Source of the DNA: Actinoplanes subtropicus
GTDB taxonomy: Bacteria > Actinomycetota > Actinomycetes > Mycobacteriales > Micromonosporaceae
Reading direction: 5' to 3'
Assembly: GCF_000721705.1 (NCBI RefSeq)
Contig: NZ_JOJL01000015.1
Coordinates: 61,750-125,749 of the forward strand
DNA: 64,000 nt
The notes beneath the pieces were generated by a model. The model was not told the origin of the DNA. It saw only the letters and a list, made by a program, of their open reading frames with translations, and did no database searches. Positions 8,019-16,354 of this stretch are shown here, piece after piece. The position numbers and the translations under genes were made by a program. Position 1 is the stretch's first letter; every line of letters starts with the position of its first letter.

Positions 8019-8816
8019 ATGAAGCTGGCCGGGAAAGTCCTCGTCGTCACCGGCGCCGGCAGTGGGATCGGCCAGGCCGTCGCACGCGCGGCGGTGCAGC
8101 GCGGGGCCAAGGTGGCCGCCGTCGACCTGAACCCGGACACCCTCGCCGCCACGGCCGGTGAGTCGGCCGTGATGTCCGCGCATCCGCTCAACGTCACCGA
8201 TCGCGAGGCCGTCGAGGCGTTGCCGGCGCAGGTCCGGGAGCGGTGGGGCGCGGTCGACGGGTACGTGCACTGCGCCGGCATCATCCAGCCGTTCGTACGC
8301 CTGAAGGACCTCGACTACGCCACGATCGACCGGGTCTTCGCGGTCAACTGGTCGGGAACGCTCTATCTGGCCAAGGCGTTCCTGCCCACGCTGCTCGATC
8401 GCCCCGAGGGGCACATCGTGAACGTGGCGAGCATGGGCGGCTTCCTGCCCGTCCCGGGCCAGACCATCTACGGCGCGTCGAAGGCGGCGGTCAAGCTGCT
8501 CACCGAGGGCCTGCACGCCGAGTGCGCCGGCACGAACGTCCACGTCACCGTCGTCTTCCCCGGCGGCGTGGCCACCAACATCACCACCAACTCGGGCGTG
8601 GCCATCCCGATCGACCCGGCGACGGCGAGCAAGCAGGCCACGACCGTCACCACGCCCGAGCGTGCCGCCCAGGACATCCTCGACGGCGTGGAGGCAAACG
8701 CGTACCGGGTGCTGGTCGGCAAGGACGCCAAGCTGATGGACAAGCTGTACCGGCTCAGCCCGCGCCGCTCGGCCGCCCTGATCGCCGGCAAGATGCAGGA
8801 CCTGCTCAGCCACTGA
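8019..8816 (+). CDS. SDR family NAD(P)-dependent oxidoreductase
   Basis: A 265-residue classical short-chain dehydrogenase. The cofactor motif is TGAGSGIG (residues 11-18), with D at the end of the second strand (VAAVDLNPD) favouring NAD, then CAGI, the catalytic Ser in NVASMGGF and YGASK as the Tyr-Lys pair. The C-terminal stretch (LMDKLYRLSPRRSAALIAGKM) is typical of actinobacterial SDRs acting on lipophilic alcohols or ketones. The start is supported by GGAGG nine bases upstream. It sits 75 bases after the GH3 scar and may share its TetR-controlled promoter. The tail overlaps the convergent dhaM gene by 11 bases. Confidence 0.9.
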   Translation: MKLAGKVLVVTGAGSGIGQAVARAAVQRGAKVAAVDLNPDTLAATAGESAVMSAHPLNVTDREAVEALPAQVRERWGAVDGYVHCAGIIQPFVRLKDLDYATIDRVFAVNWSGTLYLAKAFLPTLLDRPEGHIVNVASMGGFLPVPGQTIYGASKAAVKLLTEGLHAECAGTNVHVTVVFPGGVATNITTNSGVAIPIDPATASKQATTVTTPERAAQDILDGVEANAYRVLVGKDAKLMDKLYRLSPRRSAALIAGKMQDLLSH

Positions 8817-11334
8817 CCAACCGGCGGCGGACGGCGGCGGCGTCGGGCAGATCCAGCGCCCACGCCACGCTGTCGTCGCCGGCGGTCCGGACGGCCTGCT
8901 TCACCAGCGGCACGGCGGCCGGCGTCACACTGAGCTCCGCGACGCCGAGGGCGGTCAGCACCGGCACGGCCGCCTCGTCGGCCGCCAGCTCGCCGCAGAC
9001 CGTCACCGGGACGCCGGCGTCGCGGCAGACCCGATCGATCAGGCGCAGCACCGCGGGGTCGAGCGCGTCGGCCGGCACGGCCGGGTTCCCGCGCTCGGCC
9101 GCGAGCGTGTACTGCGCGAGGTCGTTGGTGCCGATGCTCACGAAGTCGACGTACGGCCGGAACGTAGCGATTTTGAGCGCCGCGGCCGGCACCTCGACCA
9201 TGATGCCCACCTCGAGGCCGTCCCGGGCGCCGGCCTCGTCGAGCAGCCGGCGCGCCGCGATCAGTTCGGCCACGCCGGTGACCATCGGGAACATGACGGT
9301 GACCGGGGTGTGCCGGGCGGCTCGGACGATCGCCTCGAGCTGGTCGCGGAACAGCCCGGGGTGCGCGAGCGAGTGCCGAAGCCCGCGGACGCCGAGGAAC
9401 GGGTTCTGTTCGGGCGGGCCGGGAGCGTATCGGAGCGGTTTGTCGCCGCCGACGTCGAGCGTGCGCAGAACGATCGGCCGGCCGATCGCCGCACCGATCG
9501 ATCGGTACGTTGCCACCTGCTCGTCGACGGTCGGCGCCTCGTCCCGATCGAGAAAGAGAAACTCGGTCCGCACCAACCCGGCCAGGTCGGCGCCGTGGGC
9601 CGCGGCCGCGCGAGCGTCCTCGATCGATCCGACGTTGGCCCCGACGGCGATCGTCGCGCCGTTCCGGGTCACGGCCGGATCCTGAGCCAGCGCGTCGGCC
9701 CGCCGCCGGCGAACGGCGCGTTCCGTCTCCCGGGCCCGGAATTCGGCCAGCGCGCCGTCGCCGGGTGCGATCGCGAACTCGCCGGTGCCGCCGTCGAGCG
9801 CGATCGTCGTCCCGGGCGCGACGCCGAGCACGGCGGCGCCCGCGCCGACGACCATCGGGATCTGGCGGCCCCGAGCGAGGATGGCGGCGTGCGCGGTGGG
9901 ACTGCCGCCCGCGAGCAGCACCCCGGTCACCCGCTCCCGGTCGAGGCCGACGACGTCGGCCGGCGTGAGGTCCGCCGCGACCAGTACGCCGTCGCCGTCG
10001 AGGTGAGTCCGCTCCAGGCCGAGCAGATGTCGCACGACCTGCTCGCCGACCGCCCGCACATCGGCGGCCCGGCCCTTGAGGTACGGGTCTGCGAGCGCCT
10101 CGAACTCCCGGGCCACCCGATCGGCGGCGTCGTGGACCGCTCGCGGTGCGGCCACCCCACGGTCGATCCGGGCCCGGATGTCGTCGAGAAGGTCCGCATC
10201 CTCCAACAGCAGCAGGTGCGCCTCAAAAACGTCCGCCTGTCCCGGCGCGGCGGACGCCCGGACCTGCGAGATCTCCAGCCGCGTCGCCTCGACGGCCGCC
10301 TCCACTCGCGGCCATTCCCCCCCGGCGTCTTGTCCGGAGATTTCGGAAATGTCGCCCAGGCTCGCGGCAGACGAGCCGGCGCCCGGGATCCAAGCCGGGC
10401 CAATGCCAACACCCGCCGAGGCCGCTAGCGCCCGCCCGCGTCCCCTTTCCGAAATTTCGGAAATGTCCGCCCGCGCGACCAGCAGGCCGGGCGCACCGGC
10501 AGCGGTCTGGCCCCTGGCAATGTCCGGGGGTGCGTCCGGCAGGCCGGACGCACCGGCAGCGGTCTGGCCGGCGACAGCCAGGCCAGGCGCACGGGCGGTC
10601 TGGCCGCCATCGACGAAGGCCTCATCGAATCCACGCCGCGCGAGAGCAACGAGCCCATCGACGGCCTCCCGCGCCTGCGCCCCGGACGCGCGCACTTCGA
10701 TTTCCTGCCCCCGAAGAACCCCGAGCGTCGACACCCGGGACAGGCTCCCCGCCGGCACCCACCCCGACCCCGTACTCCGGTTACGAATCTCCACCCTCGC
10801 GTCGAATCGCCGCGCCTCGCCGACCAGCCGAGCCGCCGGCCGGGCATGCAACCCATGCGGATTGCTCACGGCGACCACCCCGGACGCGACCTGCCCTCCG
10901 CCTTCCGAGGGCGCCACGTCCGATGGAGAGGCCGCCGGCGCCAGATGCGTCGCCTTCGCCTCGAGCGCGGCCGCGGCCTCGGCGGCCACCTCCGACCGCC
11001 CGGCCCCCGACGCGGCCGACACCACCGCCGCGGCCAACCCTTCGACCAGCGGCGCCGGGCACAACACGACCCGCTCCGGCGCGGCCACCATCTCCAGGGC
11101 CAACTCCGCCGACAGCACCGCACTGCCCAGATCCATCAGCACCACGACGCCGTCCCCCGCGTCCGCCCGATCGATCGCCGAAGCGATCGCCGTCGCGTCC
11201 GTACCGAGCGTCGACTCGTCCAGACCGGCGGCCACCTCGATCGGCGGCCGCCCGTCGTGGACCATTTCCACGGCCAACTGCACGGCGGCCACGGCCAACC
11301 CCCGGCTGTGGCTCACCACCACCAGTCCGACCAT
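8806..11334 (-). CDS. dhaM: DhaM-HPr-Enzyme I fusion phosphotransferase
   Basis: An 842-residue multidomain PTS protein. Residues 1-125 are the EIIA-like DhaM domain with His9 (VVSHSRGLA). Residues 150-240 are HPr with His163 (NPHGLHARPAA). From about 302 on is Enzyme I with phospho-His482 (GGSPTAHAAIL), VRTEFLFLDRDEAPT and the PEP site GTNDLAQYTLAAERGN. One chain can therefore take phosphate from PEP to DhaL, where ADP is rephosphorylated. The linker (244-296) contains repeated GQTA..GAPGL units, and the hexapeptide DISEIS occurs at 290 and 328. It is the last gene of dhaK-dhaL-dhaM, seven bases after dhaL. Confidence 0.93.
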   Translation of the reverse strand: MVGLVVVSHSRGLAVAAVQLAVEMVHDGRPPIEVAAGLDESTLGTDATAIASAIDRADAGDGVVVLMDLGSAVLSAELALEMVAAPERVVLCPAPLVEGLAAAVVSAASGAGRSEVAAEAAAALEAKATHLAPAASPSDVAPSEGGGQVASGVVAVSNPHGLHARPAARLVGEARRFDARVEIRNRSTGSGWVPAGSLSRVSTLGVLRGQEIEVRASGAQAREAVDGLVALARRGFDEAFVDGGQTARAPGLAVAGQTAAGASGLPDAPPDIARGQTAAGAPGLLVARADISEISERGRGRALAASAGVGIGPAWIPGAGSSAASLGDISEISGQDAGGEWPRVEAAVEATRLEISQVRASAAPGQADVFEAHLLLLEDADLLDDIRARIDRGVAAPRAVHDAADRVAREFEALADPYLKGRAADVRAVGEQVVRHLLGLERTHLDGDGVLVAADLTPADVVGLDRERVTGVLLAGGSPTAHAAILARGRQIPMVVGAGAAVLGVAPGTTIALDGGTGEFAIAPGDGALAEFRARETERAVRRRRADALAQDPAVTRNGATIAVGANVGSIEDARAAAAHGADLAGLVRTEFLFLDRDEAPTVDEQVATYRSIGAAIGRPIVLRTLDVGGDKPLRYAPGPPEQNPFLGVRGLRHSLAHPGLFRDQLEAIVRAARHTPVTVMFPMVTGVAELIAARRLLDEAGARDGLEVGIMVEVPAAALKIATFRPYVDFVSIGTNDLAQYTLAAERGNPAVPADALDPAVLRLIDRVCRDAGVPVTVCGELAADEAAVPVLTALGVAELSVTPAAVPLVKQAVRTAGDDSVAWALDLPDAAAVRRRLVSG

Positions 11335-11341
11335 GCGCGAG

Positions 11342-11977
11342 TCAGACCAGCGAAGTCGCCGCGGCGGCCACCAGGAACGTCACCGAGGTCGCCCCCGGAT
11401 CCTGGTGCCCCGCACTACGTTCACCCAGGTAACTGGCCCGCCCCTTGCGAGCCACCATCGGAATCGTCTTCGCCCGGCCCTCCTCCGCCGCGCGCACCGC
11501 CGCGTCGAGCGCCCGCGCCAGCGGCTCTCCGTCGGCGATCGCCGCTTCGAGCGCCTCGACCGCCGGCCCGAAGGCGTCCAGCATCGTCTTGTCCCCGGGA
11601 ACCGCTTTCCCGCGCTGCACCACGCCCTCGAGCGCCGCCCGGAGCATCTTCGCGAGGTCGTTGCCGTCCAATTCCTCGGCGTCGCCGACGGTCGCCGACA
11701 TCCGCAGGAACGCCGTGCCGTAGAGCGGCCCCGACGCCCCGCCGACCGTGCTGACCAGCGTCATCCCCGTACGCTTGAAAAGCTCGGACGGACGGCCCGG
11801 ACTCTCGCTCTCCAGCGTGGTGACCACCGCGGTCATCCCTCGATGCATGTTGATGCCGTGGTCGGCGTCGCCGATCGCCGAGTCGAGCTCGGTGAGCATC
11901 TCCTTGTGCTCGGCGATCAGCCGCGCGAACTCGCGGATCCACCGGTCCAGCGCGGTGAGGTCCACCGTGTCGGCCAT
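11342..11977 (-). CDS. dhaL: Dihydroxyacetone kinase subunit DhaL
   Basis: A 211-residue ADP-binding subunit. The Mg-ADP pocket is shown by LDSAIGDADHGINMHRGM (three Asp ligands) and the lid by TVGGASGPLYGTAF; GDKTMLDAF and RKGRASYLGERSAGHQDPGA are also conserved. DhaL holds ADP as a tight cofactor that is rephosphorylated by DhaM and passes phosphate to dihydroxyacetone bound in DhaK. It starts four bases after the dhaK stop and is followed by dhaM, so the three are co-translated in stoichiometric order. Confidence 0.95.
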   Translation of the reverse strand: MADTVDLTALDRWIREFARLIAEHKEMLTELDSAIGDADHGINMHRGMTAVVTTLESESPGRPSELFKRTGMTLVSTVGGASGPLYGTAFLRMSATVGDAEELDGNDLAKMLRAALEGVVQRGKAVPGDKTMLDAFGPAVEALEAAIADGEPLARALDAAVRAAEEGRAKTIPMVARKGRASYLGERSAGHQDPGATSVTFLVAAAATSLV

Positions 11978-11981
11978 GGCC

Positions 11982-12971
11982 TCAGACTCCCCAGCGCAAT
12001 GCGGGCGTACGCACCGGCGCGTCCCACAGACGCAGGATCTCGTCGTCCGCCTTGACCAGGGTGACCGAGCAACCGGCCATGTCGAGGCTCGTGATGTACG
12101 GCCCGACCAGCGTGCGGGCGACCTGCACACCGGCCTTGGCGAGCAGCGTCGAAACCTCCTGGTACATCACGTACAGCTCGATGAGCGGGGTCGCGCCCAT
12201 CCCGTTCAGGAAAGCGATTACCCCGTCGCCGCCGGTGAAGTCGTGGTCGGTGAGGATCGGGGTGACGAGCATTTCGGCGATCTCGGCCGCGGTGCCCAGC
12301 GGGACGCGGCGGCGACCTGGCTCGCCGTGGATGCCGATGCCCACCTCGATCTGACCGGCGGGCAGGTCGAACGTCGGCTTGCCGGCCGCGGGAACCGTGC
12401 ACGACGTAAGCGCCACGCCCATGCTGCGACCGTTCGAGTTCACTTTGCGAGCGATTTTGGCCACTTCGGCGAGCGAGCGACCCTCCTCGGCGGCGGCGCC
12501 GGCGATCTTCTCGACCAGCACCGTGACGCCGACCCCGCGCCGGCCGGCCGTGTAGAGACTGTCCTCCACGGCGACGTCGTCGTTGGTGACCACCGCGACC
12601 ACTTCGGTCTCGGCCATCTCGGCGGCCATCTCGAAGTTCATCACGTCGCCGGTGTAGTTCTTGACGATGTGCAACACGCCCGCGCCGCCGTCGACGCCCT
12701 TGGTGGCCGCGAGCATCTGATCGGGAACCGGCGAGGTGAAGACCTCACCGGCGCAGGCCGCGTCGAGCATGCCCGGCCCGACGAAACCGGCGTGCAGCGG
12801 CTCGTGCCCGGACCCGCCACCGGAGACCAGCCCCACCTTGCCCCGCACCGGCGCGTCGCCGCGGAAGACGACGCGCTGCTCATGATCGACCCTCAGCTCC
12901 GGATGTGCGGCCGCCACGCCACGCAGTGCATCCACGACGACCTGCGCCGGATCGTTGATGAGCTTGTTCAT
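11982..12971 (-). CDS. dhaK: Dihydroxyacetone kinase subunit DhaK
   Basis: A 329-residue substrate-binding subunit. It has [18 protein letters not shown] near residue 50, [13 protein letters not shown] near 105 and the substrate-binding histidine in [14 protein letters not shown] near 215, which forms the hemiaminal with dihydroxyacetone. The full length and all the core motifs make it look functional. First gene of dhaKLM; a GGTGGT/ACCACC inverted repeat lies 29 bases upstream. The product, dihydroxyacetone phosphate, enters glycolysis directly. No glycerol dehydrogenase or aldolase supplying dihydroxyacetone is present in the window. Confidence 0.95.
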   Translation of the reverse strand: MNKLINDPAQVVVDALRGVAAAHPELRVDHEQRVVFRGDAPVRGKVGLVSGGGSGHEPLHAGFVGPGMLDAACAGEVFTSPVPDQMLAATKGVDGGAGVLHIVKNYTGDVMNFEMAAEMAETEVVAVVTNDDVAVEDSLYTAGRRGVGVTVLVEKIAGAAAEEGRSLAEVAKIARKVNSNGRSMGVALTSCTVPAAGKPTFDLPAGQIEVGIGIHGEPGRRRVPLGTAAEIAEMLVTPILTDHDFTGGDGVIAFLNGMGATPLIELYVMYQEVSTLLAKAGVQVARTLVGPYITSLDMAGCSVTLVKADDEILRLWDAPVRTPALRWGV

Positions 12972-13000
12972 ACCGACAACCTACGCCGCGTCCGGACCAA

Positions 13001-13020
13001 GGTGGTGATCATCAACCACC
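13001..13020. promoter_or_regulatory. Inverted repeat upstream of dhaK
   Basis: GGTGGT (13001-13006) and ACCACC (13015-13020) are complementary and enclose GATCATCA. The site lies between the hsdS stop and the dhaK start and could be the operator of the dha operon. No regulator gene is adjacent, so this is only a candidate. Confidence 0.35.
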
Positions 13021-13023
13021 AGA

Positions 13024-14157
13024 TCAAAACCCGTTCTTGCGTACGGGTATCAGCGCGCCGGAGAGCAGCCGCGGCAGTAGGTAGTCGCGCAGTGCCGACA
13101 GCGCGTCATTCTCCTCGGCCAGCTGGTCACGCAGCGCGAAGAGGGGCCGAACGCGCTCGGTGAACCCGGCGATCGCCTCGACCGGCGGCAGGCGCACCGG
13201 GAGCGCCAGGGCGTGCGCGCGGTTGAGCCCGGGCACCGCCGAGTCCTGATTCATCGTGTCCAACTTCAACCGCGAGAGCAGGAGGTACGCGTACGGGAAA
13301 CCCAGTTTTTCGTCTTTGAGGCGGACGTAGTAGGTGGTGTCGATCGGGTAGAACGCGGTCGGCGACCAGTACACCGAGCCGGCCGTCCCCTTGCGGCCGA
13401 CGATCACCCCGGGCCCGTCGACGAGCGGCCGGTCGTGCGTGCCGGAGACGCCGCCGCTGCCGTAGACCGGAACGTCTCCGGGCCGGCGCCGGGCCGCGGG
13501 TAAGGCCTTTCCGTAGACCAGATCGAGGACGTCGCCCAGCGCGCACGTCCGCTCATTTTCGGCGCTCACCCGGTCGAATTCGGCCGCCGCCAGGTCCCGG
13601 GCGATCCGCGCGGCCCGCTCGTTCCCGGCGATCTTGTCGTCCAGCGCGGACAGCACGTCGGCGATCGCCGTCTGCGCGGCCAGCGGTGGGATCACGATCG
13701 GTAGCGAGCCGAGGATGCCGAGGTTGATGTGCGGCACCCCGGTGGTGATGGCGCTGTTGCGGATCGCGTCCACCATGGCCGGGGACCGGAACTGGTAGTA
13801 CACGAAGCGCGGGTCGGCCCTGGCCGGGTCGACGCGCAGCCGCATCTGGCTCTGCGAGATCACGTAGCGTTCGTGATCGGCCGGGACGATGCCGACCTGG
13901 CCGAGCGTCCCGCGCTGGGTGAAGACGACATCGCCGGGCCGCGCCTGATTGTGCGAGAGCGATGCCGCCTTTTCCGGGGTGACGTAGACGAAGGCCGACG
14001 CGTCGAATGCGCTCGAGGTGGACAGGTTGCCGCCGCGAATCACCGGGACGCCGTGGCCGACATAGTCCTTGCCGCCCAGCGACGATCCGAACGGCCCACC
14101 GACCAGGCCTTTCGGCGCCGCCACATCGCGCAGCGTCCCCGTCGGCCACCCGGTCAC
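13024..14157 (-). CDS. hsdS: Type I restriction-modification specificity subunit HsdS
   Basis: About 377 residues with two target-recognition domains. The first is GGPFGSSLGGKDYVGHGVPVI through ISQSQMRLRVDPARADPRFVYYQ. It is followed by the conserved helix with ALDDKIAGNERAARIARDLA. The second runs from ERTCALGDVLDLVYGKALP to VPGLNRAHALALPVRLPP and a closing helix. HsdS sets the DNA sequence methylated by HsdM. I place the start at GTG 14157 because it is the last of seven equivalent GTG codons in a 17-bp tandem array; GTG 14166 in the same frame would add three residues. The dhaK gene follows 52 bases downstream; no hsdR is nearby. Confidence 0.9.
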   Translation of the reverse strand: MTGWPTGTLRDVAAPKGLVGGPFGSSLGGKDYVGHGVPVIRGGNLSTSSAFDASAFVYVTPEKAASLSHNQARPGDVVFTQRGTLGQVGIVPADHERYVISQSQMRLRVDPARADPRFVYYQFRSPAMVDAIRNSAITTGVPHINLGILGSLPIVIPPLAAQTAIADVLSALDDKIAGNERAARIARDLAAAEFDRVSAENERTCALGDVLDLVYGKALPAARRRPGDVPVYGSGGVSGTHDRPLVDGPGVIVGRKGTAGSVYWSPTAFYPIDTTYYVRLKDEKLGFPYAYLLLSRLKLDTMNQDSAVPGLNRAHALALPVRLPPVEAIAGFTERVRPLFALRDQLAEENDALSALRDYLLPRLLSGALIPVRKNGF

Positions 14158-14259
14158 GCCGGCCACCGAGTCACCCCCGCCACCCAGTCACCACGGCCAC
14201 CCAGTCACGTCGGCCACCCAGTCACGTCCGCCACCCAGTCACTTCGGCCGCTCAGTCAC
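14141..14259 (-). repeat. Seven 17-bp tandem repeats forming a GTGA minicistron chain
   Basis: Seven head-to-tail units of exactly 17 bp, consensus on the minus strand GTGACTGGGTGGCCGAC. Their GTG codons start at 14259, 14242, 14225, 14208, 14191, 14174 and 14157. The first unit contains the hsdM stop and the last contains the hsdS start. In the six upstream units the frame opened by GTG runs six codons and ends in TGA overlapping the next GTG as GTGA. Each unit also has GGGTGG-like purine-rich sequence five to six bases before the next GTG. Because 17 is not a multiple of three, copy-number change shifts the register of the chain. Confidence 0.9.
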
Positions 14260-15694
14260 CCAGGCGCCCGAGCTGGTCGCGCACGACCGATTCGAGCCGC
14301 GCCGACTCCTCGAACTGCGCGTACAGCTCCTTGGTCAGCCGCTCGATCCGATCGGCGACCGGTTCCGTCTCCTCCGCGCACGCCACGGCCCCCACATAGC
14401 GGCCCGGTGTGAGCACATGATCCTGCTCGGCGACCTCGTCGATCGACGCCGAGAAGCAAAACCCGGGCACATTTTCGTACGCTTCGCCGCGCCACGCCCG
14501 ATAGGTGTCCGCGATCCGGGCGATGTCGCTGGTGGTGAGAATCCGCTCGGTGCGGTCGACCATCGTGCCGAGCCCGCGCGCGTCGACGAACAGAATCTGC
14601 CCGCGCCGCGCCCCCTTGTCCCGCGCGAGGAACCAGACGCAGGCCGGGATCGCCGTGGTACGAAACAGATTTCCCGGCAGCGCCACCATGCAGGCGACCA
14701 GATCGGCCCGCACCAGCGCGGCCCGGATCGCTCCCTCGCCCACCTGCCGCGACGACATCGACCCGTTCGAGAGAACCACGCCCGCGCTTCCATTGTCGGC
14801 CAGCTTCGCGGCGATCAGCTGCAGCCAGGCGAAGTTGGCGTTGCTCAGCGGCGGTACCCCGTACCGCCAGCGCGGGTCGCCCGGATCGCGCTGCCAGTCG
14901 GACTGGTTGAACGGTGGGTTCGCCAGAATGAAATCGGCCCGCAGCGCCGGGTGCAGATCGTCGGCGAACGTGTCGCCCCACCGATCGCCGAGCCCGCTCG
15001 GATCCATGCCGTGAATGGCGAGGTTCATCTTGGCGAGCCGCCACGTGCGCTCGTTGCTCTCCTGACCCCGTACGGCGAGATCGGTTCTGACCTTTGCCGA
15101 CTGCACGAACATGCCGCCCGACCCGCAGCAGGGGTCGTAGACGACGCCCCGATCGGGTTCGAGCACTTCGACCAGGAGCCGCACCACTCCGGCCGGCGTG
15201 TAGAACTCGCCGGCCCGCTTGCCCTCGGCCCGCGCGAACCGCTCGAGAAAGTACTCGTAGGACTCGCCGAGCACGTCCCGCTTGCCGCCACCGAAACGCG
15301 CATCTCCGATCAGCGCGACGAGCTCCTTGAGCCGCCTCTGATCGATCCCGCGGAACACTTTCGGCAACACCCCCGCGAGGGCCGGGTTGTCCCGCATGAT
15401 CGCATCCATCGCCGCGTCGAGTTTCGCGCCGTCGCCGCCGGCCAGGTCGGCCCAGCGGACCCCGAGCGCGCCCACATCGGAGACGTGCTTGAGAAAGACC
15501 AGCCCGAGAATGAACTCCTTGTACTGCCCGGCGTCCACCGACCCGCGCAGCTTCTCGGCCGCCCGCCAGAGCAGCTCCTGAATCTCCCGCGTCCGCGACG
15601 TCCCGGCACCCACCCGCGCATGCTCCCACGCCACCCGCGCACATCCGCTCACGACGCGCAGGACCGATCGCCTCCGCTCACTACGCTGACCCAT
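14252..15694 (-). CDS. hsdM: Type I restriction-modification DNA methyltransferase HsdM
   Basis: About 480 residues. The N-terminal helical domain (ELLWRAAEKLRGSVDAGQYK, then FILGLVFLKHVSD) is followed by GEFYTPAGVVRLLVEVLEP, motif I DPCCGSGGMFVQ and motif IV NPPFNQSDW, the N6-adenine methyltransferase signature. The C-terminus contacts HsdS. The ATG at 15694 (MGQRSE) has AGAGGG close upstream; the open frame continues further but loses coding character. The stop lies inside the first unit of the 17-bp array, so hsdS translation may depend on passage through it. Without hsdR the pair would only methylate. Confidence 0.92.
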   Translation of the reverse strand: MGQRSERRRSVLRVVSGCARVAWEHARVGAGTSRTREIQELLWRAAEKLRGSVDAGQYKEFILGLVFLKHVSDVGALGVRWADLAGGDGAKLDAAMDAIMRDNPALAGVLPKVFRGIDQRRLKELVALIGDARFGGGKRDVLGESYEYFLERFARAEGKRAGEFYTPAGVVRLLVEVLEPDRGVVYDPCCGSGGMFVQSAKVRTDLAVRGQESNERTWRLAKMNLAIHGMDPSGLGDRWGDTFADDLHPALRADFILANPPFNQSDWQRDPGDPRWRYGVPPLSNANFAWLQLIAAKLADNGSAGVVLSNGSMSSRQVGEGAIRAALVRADLVACMVALPGNLFRTTAIPACVWFLARDKGARRGQILFVDARGLGTMVDRTERILTTSDIARIADTYRAWRGEAYENVPGFCFSASIDEVAEQDHVLTPGRYVGAVACAEETEPVADRIERLTKELYAQFEESARLESVVRDQLGRLGD

Positions 15695-15717
15695 AGACCC
15701 TCTTCGACAACCGAGGG

Positions 15718-16245
15718 TTGCGGAGGCCGCGGAGGCCGCGTTCAAGACCGCACAACCCACACGGCGACGACGAAGGCGAGACCAGTTCGTCGCCGGACGA
15801 GCGCGGCCACCAACACGGCAGCTCCGAAAACGTCGCGGCCGCCGAGCGGACCGTCTCGGCCACGTTGTCCGAGGGGCGGCCGGCCGAGGCCCGCCCCCCG
15901 CCGGCGACATCGGCCGAAGGGCCGCCGGCCGCGAGCACGATTACGCCGTCCGCGCGGGACTTCGTGGACGGCATCGCCGAGAATCCGAAGTCGGTGGCCG
16001 GCCGATCCGCGCAGGACATCGCCGACCAGTTCAGCGCCGCCGACCTGGAGGACCTGGCGGCGGAGTATCCGGTGCTGGTCGGCCTGGATTTCACACCCGC
16101 CAACATCCGGGAGATCGCCGAGGCGGTGCCCTCGGCGCGCGGACTCGCGCTCACCCTCGCCGAGCGGGCCACCCGCGGCGACGCGCGGTTCCACACATGC
16201 GCCGACGCGGTGCGAGCGATCGAGGCGCTCAACAACACGACCTGA
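15718..16245 (+). CDS. Hypothetical protein
   Basis: An open frame of up to 175 residues whose last 100 show strong G/C-ending codon bias, so it is probably real. The N-terminal third is low-complexity and rich in Arg, Pro, Ser and Glu. The C-terminal part is helical (SARDFVDGIAENPKSVAGRS, ADLEDLAAEYPVLVGLDFTP, ANIREIAEAVPSARGLALTL). The TTG at 15718 is only the outermost start; a later start is possible. It diverges from hsdM with a 23-base gap. I recognise no family. The C-terminal repeats could form a small helical bundle. Confidence 0.5.
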   Translation: MRRPRRPRSRPHNPHGDDEGETSSSPDERGHQHGSSENVAAAERTVSATLSEGRPAEARPPPATSAEGPPAASTITPSARDFVDGIAENPKSVAGRSAQDIADQFSAADLEDLAAEYPVLVGLDFTPANIREIAEAVPSARGLALTLAERATRGDARFHTCADAVRAIEALNNTT

Positions 16246-16319
16246 CGTGGGACCGGCGATCGCAGGCTGCCGGGCGGCGCCGCACTCGGCGCGGCTTGAA
16301 CGATGACCGGCGAAGGGAT

Positions 16320-16347
16320 GGGGCCCGGCCGGAAGCGGCCGGGCCCC
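16320..16347. terminator. Terminator hairpin after the GH6 cellulase
   Basis: A perfect 12-bp GC stem (16320-16331 with 16336-16347) closes a GAAG loop seven bases beyond the cellulase stop. No T-tract. It can serve both the cellulase and the convergent hypothetical gene at 15718. Confidence 0.75.
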
Positions 16348-16354
16348 GTGGCCC

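Noticed and set aside
7587..8816. A single 409-residue open frame that would fuse the GH3 remnant to the SDR
   Set aside because: The junction (about residues 80-144) is out-of-frame GH3 and intergenic sequence; the SDR has its own GGAGG and ATG at 8019.
14141..14259. The 17-bp array as a CRISPR
   Set aside because: Units abut directly with no unique spacers, repeats are too short and there are no cas genes.
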